A DNA stretch of 64,000 nucleotides from CAVTHW01 sp963734625 (GCA_963734625.1 CAVTHW010000019.1:62001-126000); one strand, 5' to 3'; positions 44,162-53,367 are shown, numbered from the stretch's first letter. Notes: generated from the sequence alone by a model not told the origin. Translations and numbers: made by a program.

Positions 44162-45069
44162 TTTGGCTCTGCTTTCGCCTTGACCAGAAACCAGATCGGA
44201 ACTGCACTTAATAGCGCCGCGAAGATCACCGAGATCAAGATGTAACGAGCGGGATCGAAGCCGGGCAGGGGCGGCGTCTGGGGGCCTGGGAGCGTCATGG
44301 CGGCCGTGGCGCGCTCGGCGAAGCCCGGCAGAACTGCGTACATCAAGCTGTTCACGGCCCCGAACAAGAAATAACCGATTGCTATCCAACGGGCCAGCGG
44401 CCAAAGCCGGATGAGTCCGACACCCAGCCCGAGTTGAAGTATCCCGAGCGCAAGGTAGATCAGATGGGCCGGCCAACCGCTGACGATTAGGCCAAGAAGA
44501 ACGGCCGGCAGCGGGAAGAACCCGAGAACAACGCACCCAACTCCCCCGATCAAAAGGTACACTCCAATGACGGTGATGCTGGGCCGTCTTCTCGCGGGGC
44601 CTGTCGAGGCGCTCCCGGCGGCAAACTGCGCCTTCACCTTCGACTTGTTGAAGAAGTACAGCCACGAGACTCCAAGGAGGACCATCAGTCCATAGAACGC
44701 GGCAATCCCCCATCTGATCGCCATCATCGTCCCCTGCGAAACCGAGGCCGAAGACGGCAGCGGCACCAGAAGAATCGCCAGCCCCCCAAGACTGGCGATA
44801 ACCGCGAGTAAGGCGCTGAAAATAAGAATCGACCAACGAGCCCAGGGCCGTAGACGGAACAAGCCCACCGCAGTCACGATACCCCAGGCGGCGAAAGTGA
44901 ACGTGAAGAGGCTGGCGAACAGCACGCCCAAGCGGGCGGTAGAGTCCATCGAGGGCTCGGCCCGTTGCGTAATCCCCGTGAACACGGTCAATCCCGACAA
45001 TGCGAGCATGAGCAGTGAACCGAGGATACTTGCGACCGCGCTAAGGGTGATGCCAATGGAGCGTTTCAT
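44158..45069 (-). CDS. Multi-pass membrane protein, unknown function
   Basis: The 303-residue protein has about eight hydrophobic helices in two similar halves (about 5-125 and 155-300), joined by a basic loop (NKSKVKAQF to ARRRPS). WARW motifs occur in both halves (RPWARW and WPLARW), suggesting an internal duplication. No transporter signature was recognised. It overlaps both neighbours by 4 bp, between the AAG glycosylase and the GH43-like gene; this tight packing suggests co-transcription rather than shared function. Confidence 0.6.
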   Translation of the reverse strand: MKRSIGITLSAVASILGSLLMLALSGLTVFTGITQRAEPSMDSTARLGVLFASLFTFTFAAWGIVTAVGLFRLRPWARWSILIFSALLAVIASLGGLAILLVPLPSSASVSQGTMMAIRWGIAAFYGLMVLLGVSWLYFFNKSKVKAQFAAGSASTGPARRRPSITVIGVYLLIGGVGCVVLGFFPLPAVLLGLIVSGWPAHLIYLALGILQLGLGVGLIRLWPLARWIAIGYFLFGAVNSLMYAVLPGFAERATAAMTLPGPQTPPLPGFDPARYILISVIFAALLSAVPIWFLVKAKAEPK

Positions 45070-45728
45070 GCAGGACGACCTCCTTTGTCCTCTCGACTGA
45101 CGAATCGATTCCCCGCTATCAGGAACCGAAGCGGCGCCTCTTTCGAGCGGCTGATCCCGATGCGGGGGGTGGATTGAATCTCGATGGGCGGCTCGGGCCC
45201 CAGCGCCCGAACCGTGAGCGGGCCGCGGGTGAGGTCGGCGCCGTTATGCCGGCGCGAGATTCCCATGGCCAGGGTCAATCTGCCCGGCCCCGAAGCCAGT
45301 TCCTCCACCCGGCGGGCCTTAGGCCTGCGCCGGCGCATGGCGGCGAGCCCGGCCAGCGGCTCGAGCGCGCGGATGAGCACGCAACCCGGCACGCCGTCGG
45401 GTTCCGCAACCAGGTTGAGGCACTCGTACATTCCATAAATGAAGTACACGTATGCGTGGCCGGGGGGGCCGAAGATCACCCGCGTACGCTCGGTAAGGCC
45501 GCGCCAGGCGTGGGCCGCGGGATCCTGCGCGCCCAGGTAGGCCTCGACCTCCACAATTCTTCCGGCCGAGCGGCCATGCACCAGGACCTTCCCGAGCAGG
45601 CTGCGCGCCACCTCAATCGTAGGCCGTTCGTAGAAGACCCGAGACAGCGGCTCGGAATCCGCGAACAACGAACTCAGTGAGATTTGTTTGCGCTCTTCGA
45701 TTGCAACTCCGGCTGATTTCACGGACAA
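45066..45728 (-). CDS. DNA-3-methyladenine glycosylase (AAG/MPG type)
   Basis: The 220-residue protein matches the AAG/MPG family: ARSLLGKVLVHG, the catalytic stretch IVEVEAYLGAQDPAAHAWRG (general-base Glu and the HAWRG loop), HAYVYFIYGMYECLN and GPGRLTLAMGI. It excises alkylated or deaminated purines in base-excision repair. The start is uncertain: TTG at 45728 or GTG at 45722, and neither has a clear ribosome-binding site. Divergent from thpR with about 42 bp between. Confidence 0.9.
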   Translation of the reverse strand: MSVKSAGVAIEERKQISLSSLFADSEPLSRVFYERPTIEVARSLLGKVLVHGRSAGRIVEVEAYLGAQDPAAHAWRGLTERTRVIFGPPGHAYVYFIYGMYECLNLVAEPDGVPGCVLIRALEPLAGLAAMRRRRPKARRVEELASGPGRLTLAMGISRRHNGADLTRGPLTVRALGPEPPIEIQSTPRIGISRSKEAPLRFLIAGNRFVSREDKGGRPA

Positions 45729-45770
45729 TGGCTACCGTAAGGAGATTAGCACCGTCTCCGGGCCAACTGC

Positions 45771-46325
45771 ATGCGTCTGTTCACCGGAATCGATCTGCCC
45801 GCCGAGGTCAAGAGCAACCTGGCCGCGGTGGTGGACCGTCTCCGACCTACGGCGCGTGTGAAATGGAGCACGGTTGACCAGCTCCACGTCACTACCAAGT
45901 TCATCGGTGAGTGGCCCGAAAACCGGCTGGGGGAACTGACTGGAATACTGCGAGGGCTGCCCGGCCGGCCGCCGATCCCGATCTCCATTGGCGGACTGGG
46001 ATGGTTCCCGAATGCCAGGGCCCCGAGGGTGTTCTGGGCGGGCGTTGAGGCGCCGGCGGCGCTGGCCGAACTGGCTCGTCAGACGGACGCGGCGCTGGCA
46101 GAGCTAGGGATCGTTCCGGAGAAGCGCTCCTATTCGCCCCACCTGACGCTGGCGCGCATCAATGACCATGCGCAGTTGGACGGACTACGGCGCGCCTTAG
46201 CCACTTTGCCCGCGGAGGAGTTCGGCACATTCACCGCGGACCGTTTCTATCTCTATTTGAGCCAGCGGGGCCCATCCGGCTCCGTCTACACCAAGTTGGA
46301 AGAGTGTCCCTTTACCAGATCATGA
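45771..46325 (+). CDS. thpR: RNA 2',3'-cyclic phosphodiesterase
   Basis: The 184-residue 2H phosphoesterase starts MRLFTGIDLP and has both active-site HxT/S motifs: HVTTKF (H39) and HLTLARI (about 125). It opens 2',3'-cyclic phosphates at RNA ends; the in vivo role is not well defined. Its stop overlaps the plsY ATG (ATGA), making it first in a thpR-plsY-gpsA unit. Confidence 0.9.
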   Translation: MRLFTGIDLPAEVKSNLAAVVDRLRPTARVKWSTVDQLHVTTKFIGEWPENRLGELTGILRGLPGRPPIPISIGGLGWFPNARAPRVFWAGVEAPAALAELARQTDAALAELGIVPEKRSYSPHLTLARINDHAQLDGLRRALATLPAEEFGTFTADRFYLYLSQRGPSGSVYTKLEECPFTRS

Positions 46326-46927
46326 ACGCCATCATCGTTGTGTTGTCGGCCTATCTTCTCGGCTCCATTCCTTTCGGCTACCTGCTGGTCCGGCTGAGGA
46401 CGGGCCGCGACGTCCGCTCCGCGGGCAGCAAGAGTATCGGTGCAACCAACGTGCTTCGCACGGCCGGCCGGCTGATGGGCGTCGTCACGCTTTTGCTCGA
46501 TGGCGGAAAGGGTTACCTGGCCGTTTGGCTGGCCGCGGCTCTGACCGAGCGATCGCCGCTTTGGATGAGCGCGGCGGCGGTCGCGGTCATGTGCGGGCAC
46601 GTCTTCCCGATCTTCTTGAAGTTTAAGGGAGGAAAGGCGGTGGCAAGCGGTGTGGGCGCTTTTCTCTACCTGGCTCCGGTTCCGCTGGCAGCAGCAATGG
46701 TGGTATTTGTGGTTACGGTCGCGGCGACGCGCTACATTTCCGCCGGATCAATTCTCGCGGCGGGAACTCTGCCCTTGGCGATCTGGCTGATCTCGCACTC
46801 GCCGTTGCCGGTGCTGCTGGCGGGGGTGGGGGCGGCCATTCTGATCATCTGGCGGCACCGGTCTAACCTGGAACGCATGCGCGCCGGCGAAGAGCACGTG
46901 TTTTCCTTCGGCGGGAGGCAGGCATGA
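46322..46927 (+). CDS. plsY: Acyl-phosphate:glycerol-3-phosphate acyltransferase
   Basis: The 201-residue membrane protein has about five helices and the PlsY motifs LGSIPFGYL (about 10-18), SKSIGATNVLRT (about 36-47), the nearby LLLDGGKGY, and FKGGKAVASGVG. It transfers acyl groups from acyl-phosphate to glycerol-3-phosphate, the first step of phospholipid synthesis. The ATG at 46322 was chosen because it overlaps the thpR stop; a GTG at 46304 is possible. The following gene, gpsA, makes its substrate, which explains the pairing. Confidence 0.92.
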   Translation: MNAIIVVLSAYLLGSIPFGYLLVRLRTGRDVRSAGSKSIGATNVLRTAGRLMGVVTLLLDGGKGYLAVWLAAALTERSPLWMSAAAVAVMCGHVFPIFLKFKGGKAVASGVGAFLYLAPVPLAAAMVVFVVTVAATRYISAGSILAAGTLPLAIWLISHSPLPVLLAGVGAAILIIWRHRSNLERMRAGEEHVFSFGGRQA

Positions 46928-47923
46928 GAACCCTGGCGGTCATCGGCGGCGGAAGCTGGGGAACGGCGCTGTCGATCGTGCTCGCGGCCCGCTTCCCAGA
47001 CGTCCGGCTGTGGCTCTACGAGAAGGACCTGGCGCGGCGGATGTCCCGGTTGCGCGAGAATGACACATACCTTGCCGGGCTTCCAGTTGCCGGCGCAGGT
47101 CACGATCACCACGGAACTGGGCGAGGCGCTGGAAGGCGCGGATGTGGTACTGGGCGTAATGCCGTCGCATCACGTTAGAAGCATGTTCACCGAGATGTTG
47201 CCGCAATTGCGCCCGAATATGCTCTTGGTCAGCGCCTCTAAGGGGATTGAGGAGGGTACGCTGCTACGCCTTTCCGAGGTGATCCATGCCGTTATTGGGG
47301 GGCAGTTCAAGCCCCAGTTTGCGGCGCTATCCGGCCCGACTTTCGCGCGGGAAGTGGCACGCGGGGAGCCCGCCGCCATCGTCATCTCCTCCAAAGATCT
47401 CGCCGTGGCAAGAAGCATTCAGGCGGCTTTCTCGGGGCCCACCTTGAGGCTGTACACCAACACGGACCTGGTCGGAGTGGAGTTGGGAGCGTCGTTGAAG
47501 AACGTTATCGCGATTGGCGCCGGAGTGTGCCACGGCCTGGGCCTCGGCAGCAACACCCTGGCCGCTCTGATCACGCGCGGGTTGGCGGAAATGACTCGTC
47601 TCGCCATAGCGATGGGCGCCAAAGGCCGCACGCTGTCAGGACTGGCCGGTCTAGGCGATCTGGTCTTGACCTGCCACGGGGAGTTGAGCCGCAACCGCAC
47701 CGTGGGGGTCAAGCTGGCGCGCGGACACAGGCTGGCCGAGATCATGGCGTCCACGCCAATGGTCGCGGAAGGAGTGCGAACCACCTACGCGGCGATTGAG
47801 CTGGCCGAGCGGCACGGCGTGGAGATGCCAATTACCGAGCAGATGAACCAGATGCTGCGCCATGGCAAGCCGCCCCGGGAGGCCCTCCGCGGGCTTATGG
47901 AGCGGTCGCTGAAGAGCGAGTAG
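46924..47923 (+). pseudogene. gpsA: NAD(P)-dependent glycerol-3-phosphate dehydrogenase, interrupted by a one-base frameshift
   Basis: The first frame starts LAVIGGGSWGTALSIVLA (Rossmann fold) and reads to LRENDTYL. There one extra base (TT at 47072-47073) shifts it. The next frame continues PGFQLPAQV, then KGIEEGTLL, LSGPTFAREVARGEPAA, GASLKNVIAIGAGVCHGLGLGSN and GLAGLGDLVLTC, all GpsA signatures. Removing one base gives 332 residues, normal for GpsA. It reduces dihydroxyacetone phosphate to sn-glycerol-3-phosphate, the PlsY substrate. The gene is usually essential for phospholipid synthesis, so a sequencing indel is more likely than true loss. Confidence 0.9.
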
Positions 47924-48039
47924 CCGGCCCAGCCCACACGCCGTTACACGATCACAAGAGAATTGAAACTGTATCTCATTGATTTTACAGGGCATATCCA
48001 TGTGTTTTGGAGGGTGAGCCGCGCACCAAGGGCTACCTT

Positions 48040-48079
48040 CATGTTGGGCCTCACGGAATCAATCCGGAGTCCCAACATG
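48040..48079. promoter_or_regulatory. Long inverted repeat downstream of gpsA
   Basis: CATGTTGGG (48040-48048) pairs perfectly with CCCAACATG (48071-48079). Inside, CGGA pairs with TCCG around ATCAA, and CTC/GAG adds further pairs. No T-run follows. It could be an operator, an RNA stem or a rho-assisted terminator for the plsY-gpsA unit. Confidence 0.45.
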
Positions 48080-48243
48080 GAGAATCGGAATGCCCCCGAT
48101 CATCATTCACTGGTAGTGGTTTAGACAATTCCGACCCCGCGACTTGACACAACTCGGTGCGAACGGGGCGCACGTCTAGAGAATCCAAATAATCGTATTT
48201 TGAGTGTCAAATTGGCACTAACCCATGATATGATAGTCCCGGT

Positions 48244-48267
48244 GGTACTACAGTTAATCTTAGTACC
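48244..48267. promoter_or_regulatory. 7-bp inverted repeat just before the CHAT gene start
   Basis: GGTACTA and TAGTACC flank a 10-base spacer and end 12 bases before the ATG at 48280. The spacing of one helical turn suits a dimeric DNA-binding protein; as RNA it would form a stem over the ribosome-binding region. Confidence 0.4.
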
Positions 48268-48279
48268 TCAGGGACTGCC

Positions 48280-50779
48280 ATGGGATGCAGTACTGCTATC
48301 ACTCGGAAACGAGCTGGGTTCATGCATTGTAGAGCTGCTCTGCTATGTGTATTGGCGTATTTCGCGTTGGGTAGCGCCGGATCCCACCTTGCCTCAGACC
48401 CCATCAATCTGAACGACAACCATCTCCTCAGCCTAAAGAACAGGGGGATTGCCCTCTACCGCTCCAGGCGATTCACCGAAGCGGCCGGCGTATTCGAGCA
48501 AGGACGCCAGGCGGCTGTGAAACGTGGAGCCAAAGCCGTTGCGCTCCGGTTTCTGAACGAGATCGGCGCGACGCAGTTCGCCAGGTTTCAGTACGGGCCT
48601 GCGATGCAGACGTACGTGGAGATCCGGCGGCAAGCCAGGGCGAACGGCGACGACGAGATGCTGGCGGCGTCGTCCGGTAATCTCTCCTCGCTATACCTCC
48701 AGCAGCGGGAACTGAACGCCAGCCAACAGGCCGGAGAGGAGGCATTAGTTGCTCTGGACCGGCACGGCGATTCAGTCTACGGGTGTCTGCTGCGGGTTCA
48801 GGTGGCGATCATCCGCACGCGCCAGGGCCGGTTTGAGGCTGCCCTTCCGCTTTTCCGGCAGGCCCTCGGAGAGGCCGAGGCACGGGGCGATTGGGCCACG
48901 GCCGGCACAATCTGGAACCAGCTCGGATACGAATTCACACAGCGCGGTGAACTGGACCAGGCCGAGCACGCATTGCTAGAAGCGTTCCGGATACGGTTGC
49001 TAAACCGCGTGCCTGACCTTCAGTACTCCTACTACGCACTAGGAATTCTATACGGAGCTCAGGGAGACTGGCGATTCGCGTCCACGCTGTTCGACAGGGC
49101 CATCGCCGAGGTCGCGCCCGCGGGCGAGCTTCCCGCCTGGCGCCTTTATTACGAGCGCGGCCGGTCCCGGATGGAGGAGGGGCGGACCAGCGCGGCGCTG
49201 GAGGACTTGCGGAAGGCAGCCGAATCCGCCAAGCTGCTGCGCGTCCAGGTGCTCCCGGCCGACTCGATACTGACTCAATCGGGCTCCGATCAACAGCGCA
49301 TTTATGCGGATTTGGTTCGGGTATACGACGAGATGGGCCGGCGCACGGGGAATCCGGAGTACGCGCGGCTGGCATTCGAAGCTTCGGAAGAGAATCGCGC
49401 GGCCGGCCTGCGCGCTCTGGTGTACTCCACGGCGGACTACCAGAGGCGTCTGCCTCCGGCGTATTGGGAGGTCCTGGCCGGACTGCGCGAGGCCGAGTCC
49501 GGACTAATCGGCCTAAACTCGCCGGCAGCGCGTCAAAGGGCGAATGCACTCCAGTACCGGCTTACCGAGATGGAGGCCGAGGCGGGCCTGGACGTAGCCG
49601 CTCCGGCCTTCGGCCCCGCAGCCGCGCCCAGGGCGCTGGAGCGCGTCCGTAAGGCGCTGGGGCCGGGGGAGGCCTTCATTAGTTTCGAATTGGGCGAGCC
49701 GGAGTCCTACCAATGGCTGATCGGGTCCCAGAGCTTCAGCATGCGCCGCCTGCCGGGCCGTGGCCGCATTGGTCCCCTGGTGCGGCAATTCCAGCGTGCC
49801 GTTGCACTGGACCTGCCGGAAAGCAGGGCACTAGGAGAACAGCTCTACGGCGTCTTGTTTGGCTCGATCCCGCCCGAGGTCGCCAATGCTAAGAGCTGGG
49901 CCTTGGCGCTGAACAACGAGCTATTCCGGGCGCCTTTGGCCGCGCTGGTGACGGGAAGCCGGGATGGCAAACCGGTCTACTTATTGGAGCAGCGTTCGTT
50001 ACGGCTGGTTCCATCCGCCGTGCTGTTGGGGAGCGGGGGCCGGCCGCGATGGACCGGGCCATTCATCGGCATGGGCGATCCCATCTACAACGCCGCCGAT
50101 CAGCGCCGGCGCGAAGCCTCCGGCGCGCTTGCGGGAATGATGGAGTTGCTGCCACGCTCCCTGGCGGGCGACCAAAGGCGATCAAGAGGGGAGTTGGCCC
50201 GGTTGCCGGGGAGCGGACGCGAGATCAAAGCCTGCATGGAAGCCTGGGGGAAGCCCTCCGGATCGCAGTTGCTCAGCGGCCAGCAGTCCTCGCTGAAAGG
50301 CCTGAACGAAGCGCTGGCACAGCGACCTTCCGTAATTCACTTCGCCACGCATTTTGTCAAGTCGGCTGCAGCACAGACCGCAGGTCCTTATGGCCCTGAG
50401 CCTTGACCGCAGTGGTTCGCCGGAGTTGCTGGCCCCGGTGGATATCGCGCAATTGCGCCAGGATCTGGCGCTGGTGGTACTGAGCGGGTGCGGGTCGGCG
50501 GAGGCGGAGTCGCTGCCGGCCGAAGGTCTGATGGGCCTGACCCGCGCCTGGCTAGGGGCCGGAGCGCACTCTGTGATGGCGACACTATGGCCCACTCCGG
50601 ATGGCAACGGGAAGTTGCTGGTCTCGTTTTATAACCATTTGGCCAAGCTGGGCGCAGGGGATCGGGGAGGCGCCGCGGCCGAAGCGCTGCGCCAGGCGCA
50701 GCTTGACATGCTGCGCTCGGATGCTTGGGCCTCCCGGCCGGGCAACTGGGCCGCTTACGTCGCAATTGGAAAGGATTAG
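48280..50779 (+). pseudogene. TPR-CHAT protease-like protein, probably exported; interrupted by a one-base frameshift
   Basis: A hydrophobic leader (from M at 48322: MHCRAALLCVLAYFALGSAG) is followed by TPR-like helical repeats (about residues 45-340) and a C-terminal CHAT caspase-like domain. The first frame includes VIHFATH with candidate catalytic H691, then ends at 50406 after a shift around 50366-50380. The next frame continues RPQVLMALSLDRSGSPELL and VVLSGCGSAEAE with candidate catalytic Cys (about 737), then GLTRAWLGAGAHSVMATLW. Removing one base restores 832 residues with both dyad residues. CHAT proteins are cysteine peptidases related to caspases and separase. The sigma factor starts 7 bp after it. 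Confidence 0.82.
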
Positions 50780-50785
50780 CGGGCT

Positions 50786-51448
50786 ATGACAATCGAGCCG
50801 AACCAAGACTCGCCTAAAGCGCCAGAAGACGCCCCTCCCATCTCGACCGTCGACTGGCAGAATCTGGTGACCAAGATCCAGGGCGGAGACGCCGCTGGAA
50901 TGGAAGAGCTGTATAGCCTGTTTTCTCGAGGTATCCGCTACTACTTATGCCGCCAACTCGGCCCCCAGGAACTCGAGGACAAGGTTCACGATGCCTTTCT
51001 GATTGTGGTTCAAGCGATACGCCGGGGCGACCTCCGCGAACCGGAGCGCCTGATGGGTTTTGTCCGAACCGTCGTGCGGCGGCAGGTAGCGGCTCACATC
51101 GAGCAGGCAGTTCAAAACCGGCGCGACTTCCAGCCTCTGGACCGAGGCAGCGAGGTATCCTCCGACACCCAAAGTCCTGAAGACGATTCAATCGAGCGCC
51201 AGGAGGGCGAGATAATGACGACTGTGCTCCGGTCCATTTCCGGCCGCGACCGGGAAATCCTGACGCGGTTCTACCTTCTCGAACAGCCCCAGGAGCAGAT
51301 TTGCGCCGAAATGCATCTCAGCGAGACTCAATTCCGGCTCCTGAAATCGAGAGCGAAGACCCGCTTTGGCGAATTGGGCAGGAAGCGGATCACCCACCGC
51401 ACGATCCAGCAACTCTTCTTGAGAAAAAGCGCCGGCTCGTCTCACTAA
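50786..51448 (+). CDS. ECF-type RNA polymerase sigma factor
   Basis: The 220-residue protein has a sigma-70 region 2 (about 35-90: GMEELYSLFSRGIRYYLCRQLG, then ELEDKVHDAFLIVVQAI) and a region 4 helix-turn-helix (about 150-195: REILTRFYLLEQPQEQICAEM and FRLLKSRAKTRF). A 50-residue acidic linker joins them, as in ECF factors without region 3. It follows the CHAT gene by 6 bp and precedes a zinc-finger membrane protein, the usual place for an anti-sigma factor. Its target promoters are unknown. Confidence 0.88.
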   Translation: MTIEPNQDSPKAPEDAPPISTVDWQNLVTKIQGGDAAGMEELYSLFSRGIRYYLCRQLGPQELEDKVHDAFLIVVQAIRRGDLREPERLMGFVRTVVRRQVAAHIEQAVQNRRDFQPLDRGSEVSSDTQSPEDDSIERQEGEIMTTVLRSISGRDREILTRFYLLEQPQEQICAEMHLSETQFRLLKSRAKTRFGELGRKRITHRTIQQLFLRKSAGSSH

Positions 51449-51510
51449 TTGTGAGTAGGGTGCTACAACGGTAGGGGCACGCCATTCGCCCATCCGGAAA
51501 GGATGCTGCC

Positions 51511-52152
51511 ATGCAGCCGAGTCTCGATCACGCCACGGAAGAAGGCCTGGAGCGGTATTCAATGGGGACGCTCCCGGAGGCCGAAGCAGAAGTCCTTGAA
51601 GAGCATCTGCTAGTCTGTGCGGCGTGCCAGGAACGGCTCACGGAGGCGGACCGGTACGTGCGCGCTGTCCGGGCGGCGGCATCCAAGCTGCGCGCCAGCG
51701 AACTCGCCAATTCACGCGCCGCCGCAACCTGGCGTCCCGGCTTTTTCGCTATGCCTGCACTGGCCTTGCCCCTGGGCGCGATCCTTTGCCTGGCGATCGT
51801 CTGGTGGGCAACTCCGGGCTGGCGGGCGTTGTCTTCCGCAGGGGCTCAACCGGTTGCGGTCCTGCTCGAGACCGTACGCGGAGGAGATCTGGCGGCGGGC
51901 GCCAGCGCTCCCAGCGGCCGCCCCCTGGTGCTGGAAACGGATCTTGCCGGACTTCCGGTTTCAAACGCCTACGACCTGAAAGTGATTGACCAGGCAGGCT
52001 CGCAGGTCGACCGCATGCAAGCCGCCCCCGAAGCCGGGCGACTGAGCGTGCGCGTGTCCAAGGGGTTGAGAAAGGGGCGTTACTGGGTCCGCCTCTACTC
52101 CGGCGAAGGGGCCACCGATTTGCTGCGGGAGTACGCTCTCCGGGTCGAGTGA
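51511..52152 (+). CDS. Membrane-anchored zinc-finger (zf-HC2) anti-sigma-like protein
   Basis: The 213-residue protein begins with a zf-HC2 domain having H32-x3-C36-x2-C39 (EEHLLVCAACQ), the zinc-containing anti-sigma signature. One membrane helix (about 78-101) and a roughly 105-residue extracytoplasmic beta-rich domain follow, with RPLVLETDLAGLP and KGRYWVRLYSGEG, resembling a sensor or protease-accessible module. It should hold the ECF factor encoded 62 bp upstream at the membrane. GGAAAGGA lies before the ATG. With the CHAT protein exported, its outer domain is a plausible cleavage target, though nothing in the sequence proves this. Confidence 0.82.
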   Translation: MQPSLDHATEEGLERYSMGTLPEAEAEVLEEHLLVCAACQERLTEADRYVRAVRAAASKLRASELANSRAAATWRPGFFAMPALALPLGAILCLAIVWWATPGWRALSSAGAQPVAVLLETVRGGDLAAGASAPSGRPLVLETDLAGLPVSNAYDLKVIDQAGSQVDRMQAAPEAGRLSVRVSKGLRKGRYWVRLYSGEGATDLLREYALRVE

Positions 52153-52155
52153 CCG

Positions 52156-52815
52156 TCAGAAAACCCTTCTGGTCAGCCGTCCCACAGTGAACCTGGCGGT
52201 GTCGGCGACCGCCATCACCGCCATTACCCCGGCCTGGACGGGATCGCTCACCACCAGATCCGCGGCGTCGGGGACGCTGCCCGCCATGTTCAGGCTGATC
52301 ACCAGGAGGCCCTGCTCGCGGACTTCCCGGACCGCCTTCTCGATCTCTCCGCCCATCAAAGCACCGGCCAGGACCAGCGCCCTGGCCCGGGGCAGGCGGG
52401 CCACGGCGCGCACGGCGTCGGCCAGCGGCTGCTCGCCGACCAGCGGGATAGTGTCGACGGAGATGTGCTCACCGCGAATGTTGTGGCGATCCGCCTCGGA
52501 GATTGCGCCGATGGCCACCTGTCCCACCTGTGCGCCGCCGCCCATGATGATGATGCGCTTCCCGTAGATCTTCTGCAGGGTCTCAACCACGGCGACCTCG
52601 TGGACCACCGCCAGCGCGCGCAGATCCGCGGCCAGCGCGGCAACGTCGCCGGGCAGATCGATCTCGAAGTAGGTGCGGGAGTGCGGAGGACGGCTCTCGA
52701 TGATTTCGACGGAGGTGACATCGCCGCCGTGCCGGGCGATCACGCCGGTGAGCTGATGCAACACGCCGGGACCGGCGTCGCCGCGAACCAAGATTCCAGT
52801 TCTCTCGCCGGTCAT
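52156..52815 (-). CDS. ACT-domain protein (DUF5612-like)
   Basis: The 219-residue protein has an N-terminal ACT domain (about 5-80: GILVRGDAGPGVLHQLTGVIARHGGDVTSVEI). The C-terminal half (about 85-215) starts RIIIMGGGAQVGQVAIGAISEADRHN and resembles a DUF5612-type domain otherwise known mainly from methanogens. ACT domains bind small effectors, often amino acids; no catalytic residues are obvious. It overlaps the HAD phosphatase by 4 bp and is the last gene of a four-gene operon starting at gnd, so a regulatory role in that sugar-acid pathway is possible. Confidence 0.7.
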   Translation of the reverse strand: MTGERTGILVRGDAGPGVLHQLTGVIARHGGDVTSVEIIESRPPHSRTYFEIDLPGDVAALAADLRALAVVHEVAVVETLQKIYGKRIIIMGGGAQVGQVAIGAISEADRHNIRGEHISVDTIPLVGEQPLADAVRAVARLPRARALVLAGALMGGEIEKAVREVREQGLLVISLNMAGSVPDAADLVVSDPVQAGVMAVMAVADTARFTVGRLTRRVF

Positions 52816-53354
52816 TCGGGCTCCAGCTCGTAGTGCCGCAAGATGTCCGTCCAGAAGCCCCGCGCTTTCAAGATGAATTCAATCGCATCCCGGACCGCGC
52901 CGTTGCCGCCTACATGCTCGGTGACCAGGTGGGCGCAGCGCTTCACTTCCGGCCGGGCGTTGGCGGTGGCGACGGCCAGGCCCACGCGGCGCATGACGAC
53001 GACATCGGTCAGGTCGTCGCCGATATAGGCCACTTGCTCCGGAGCGAGGCCGGACTTGGCCAGGATCTCCTCCAGAATCGGGATCTTCTCGACGTGCCCC
53101 TGGTAGACGTAGGCAAACCGGCACTGCCGGGCCCGCTCCTCGACCGCCGCCGACACCCGGCCGCTGATCACGCCGGCCTGGATGCCTTTCCAGTGCAGCC
53201 ATTGCAAAGCGATGCCGTCCTGGGAGTCGAAGCCCTTGGTCTCGAAGATCTTGCCGTCCGGAGCGGGCACGTTAAGCAACTTCCCGTCGGTGAGAACTCC
53301 ATCCACGTCCATCAGCAGCAACTGCACCCGCGCGGCCCGTTCCAGGTTGTCCAA
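52812..53354 (-). CDS. HAD-family phosphatase of the KdsC type
   Basis: The 180-residue protein has the HAD motif I LLMDVDGVLTDGKL, with both catalytic Asp residues (about 15-22), FDSQDGIALQWL, motif II SGR (about 64) and motif IV YIGDDLTDVVVM (about 110). This matches 3-deoxy-D-manno-octulosonate 8-phosphate phosphatase (KdsC), a capless tetrameric HAD. It starts at TTG 53354 with GGGAGA about 5 bases before it. A true KdsC would act in lipopolysaccharide Kdo synthesis; placed beside KDG kinase and 6-phosphogluconate dehydrogenase, another keto-deoxy sugar phosphate is possible. Confidence 0.82.
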   Translation of the reverse strand: MDNLERAARVQLLLMDVDGVLTDGKLLNVPAPDGKIFETKGFDSQDGIALQWLHWKGIQAGVISGRVSAAVEERARQCRFAYVYQGHVEKIPILEEILAKSGLAPEQVAYIGDDLTDVVVMRRVGLAVATANARPEVKRCAHLVTEHVGGNGAVRDAIEFILKARGFWTDILRHYELEPE

Positions 53355-53367
53355 ATCGGTTCTCCCG

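Larger units (their letters stand above)
47924..48279. other. Regulatory-looking gap between gpsA and the CHAT gene
   Basis: This 356-bp gap has lower GC than its surroundings and no convincing gene. It holds a long hairpin (48040-48079), a TTGACA at 48144-48149 without a matching -10, a TATGAT at 48229-48234 with only a poor -35, and a 7-bp inverted repeat close to the CHAT start. The promoter of the CHAT-sigma operon probably lies here, but I cannot place it. Confidence 0.5.

Noticed and set aside
48205..48234. Promoter-like TGTCAA and TATGAT, and a TGGCAC that could suggest sigma-54
   Set aside because: The -35 match is poor and the sigma-54 -12 GC element is missing, so no promoter was annotated there.
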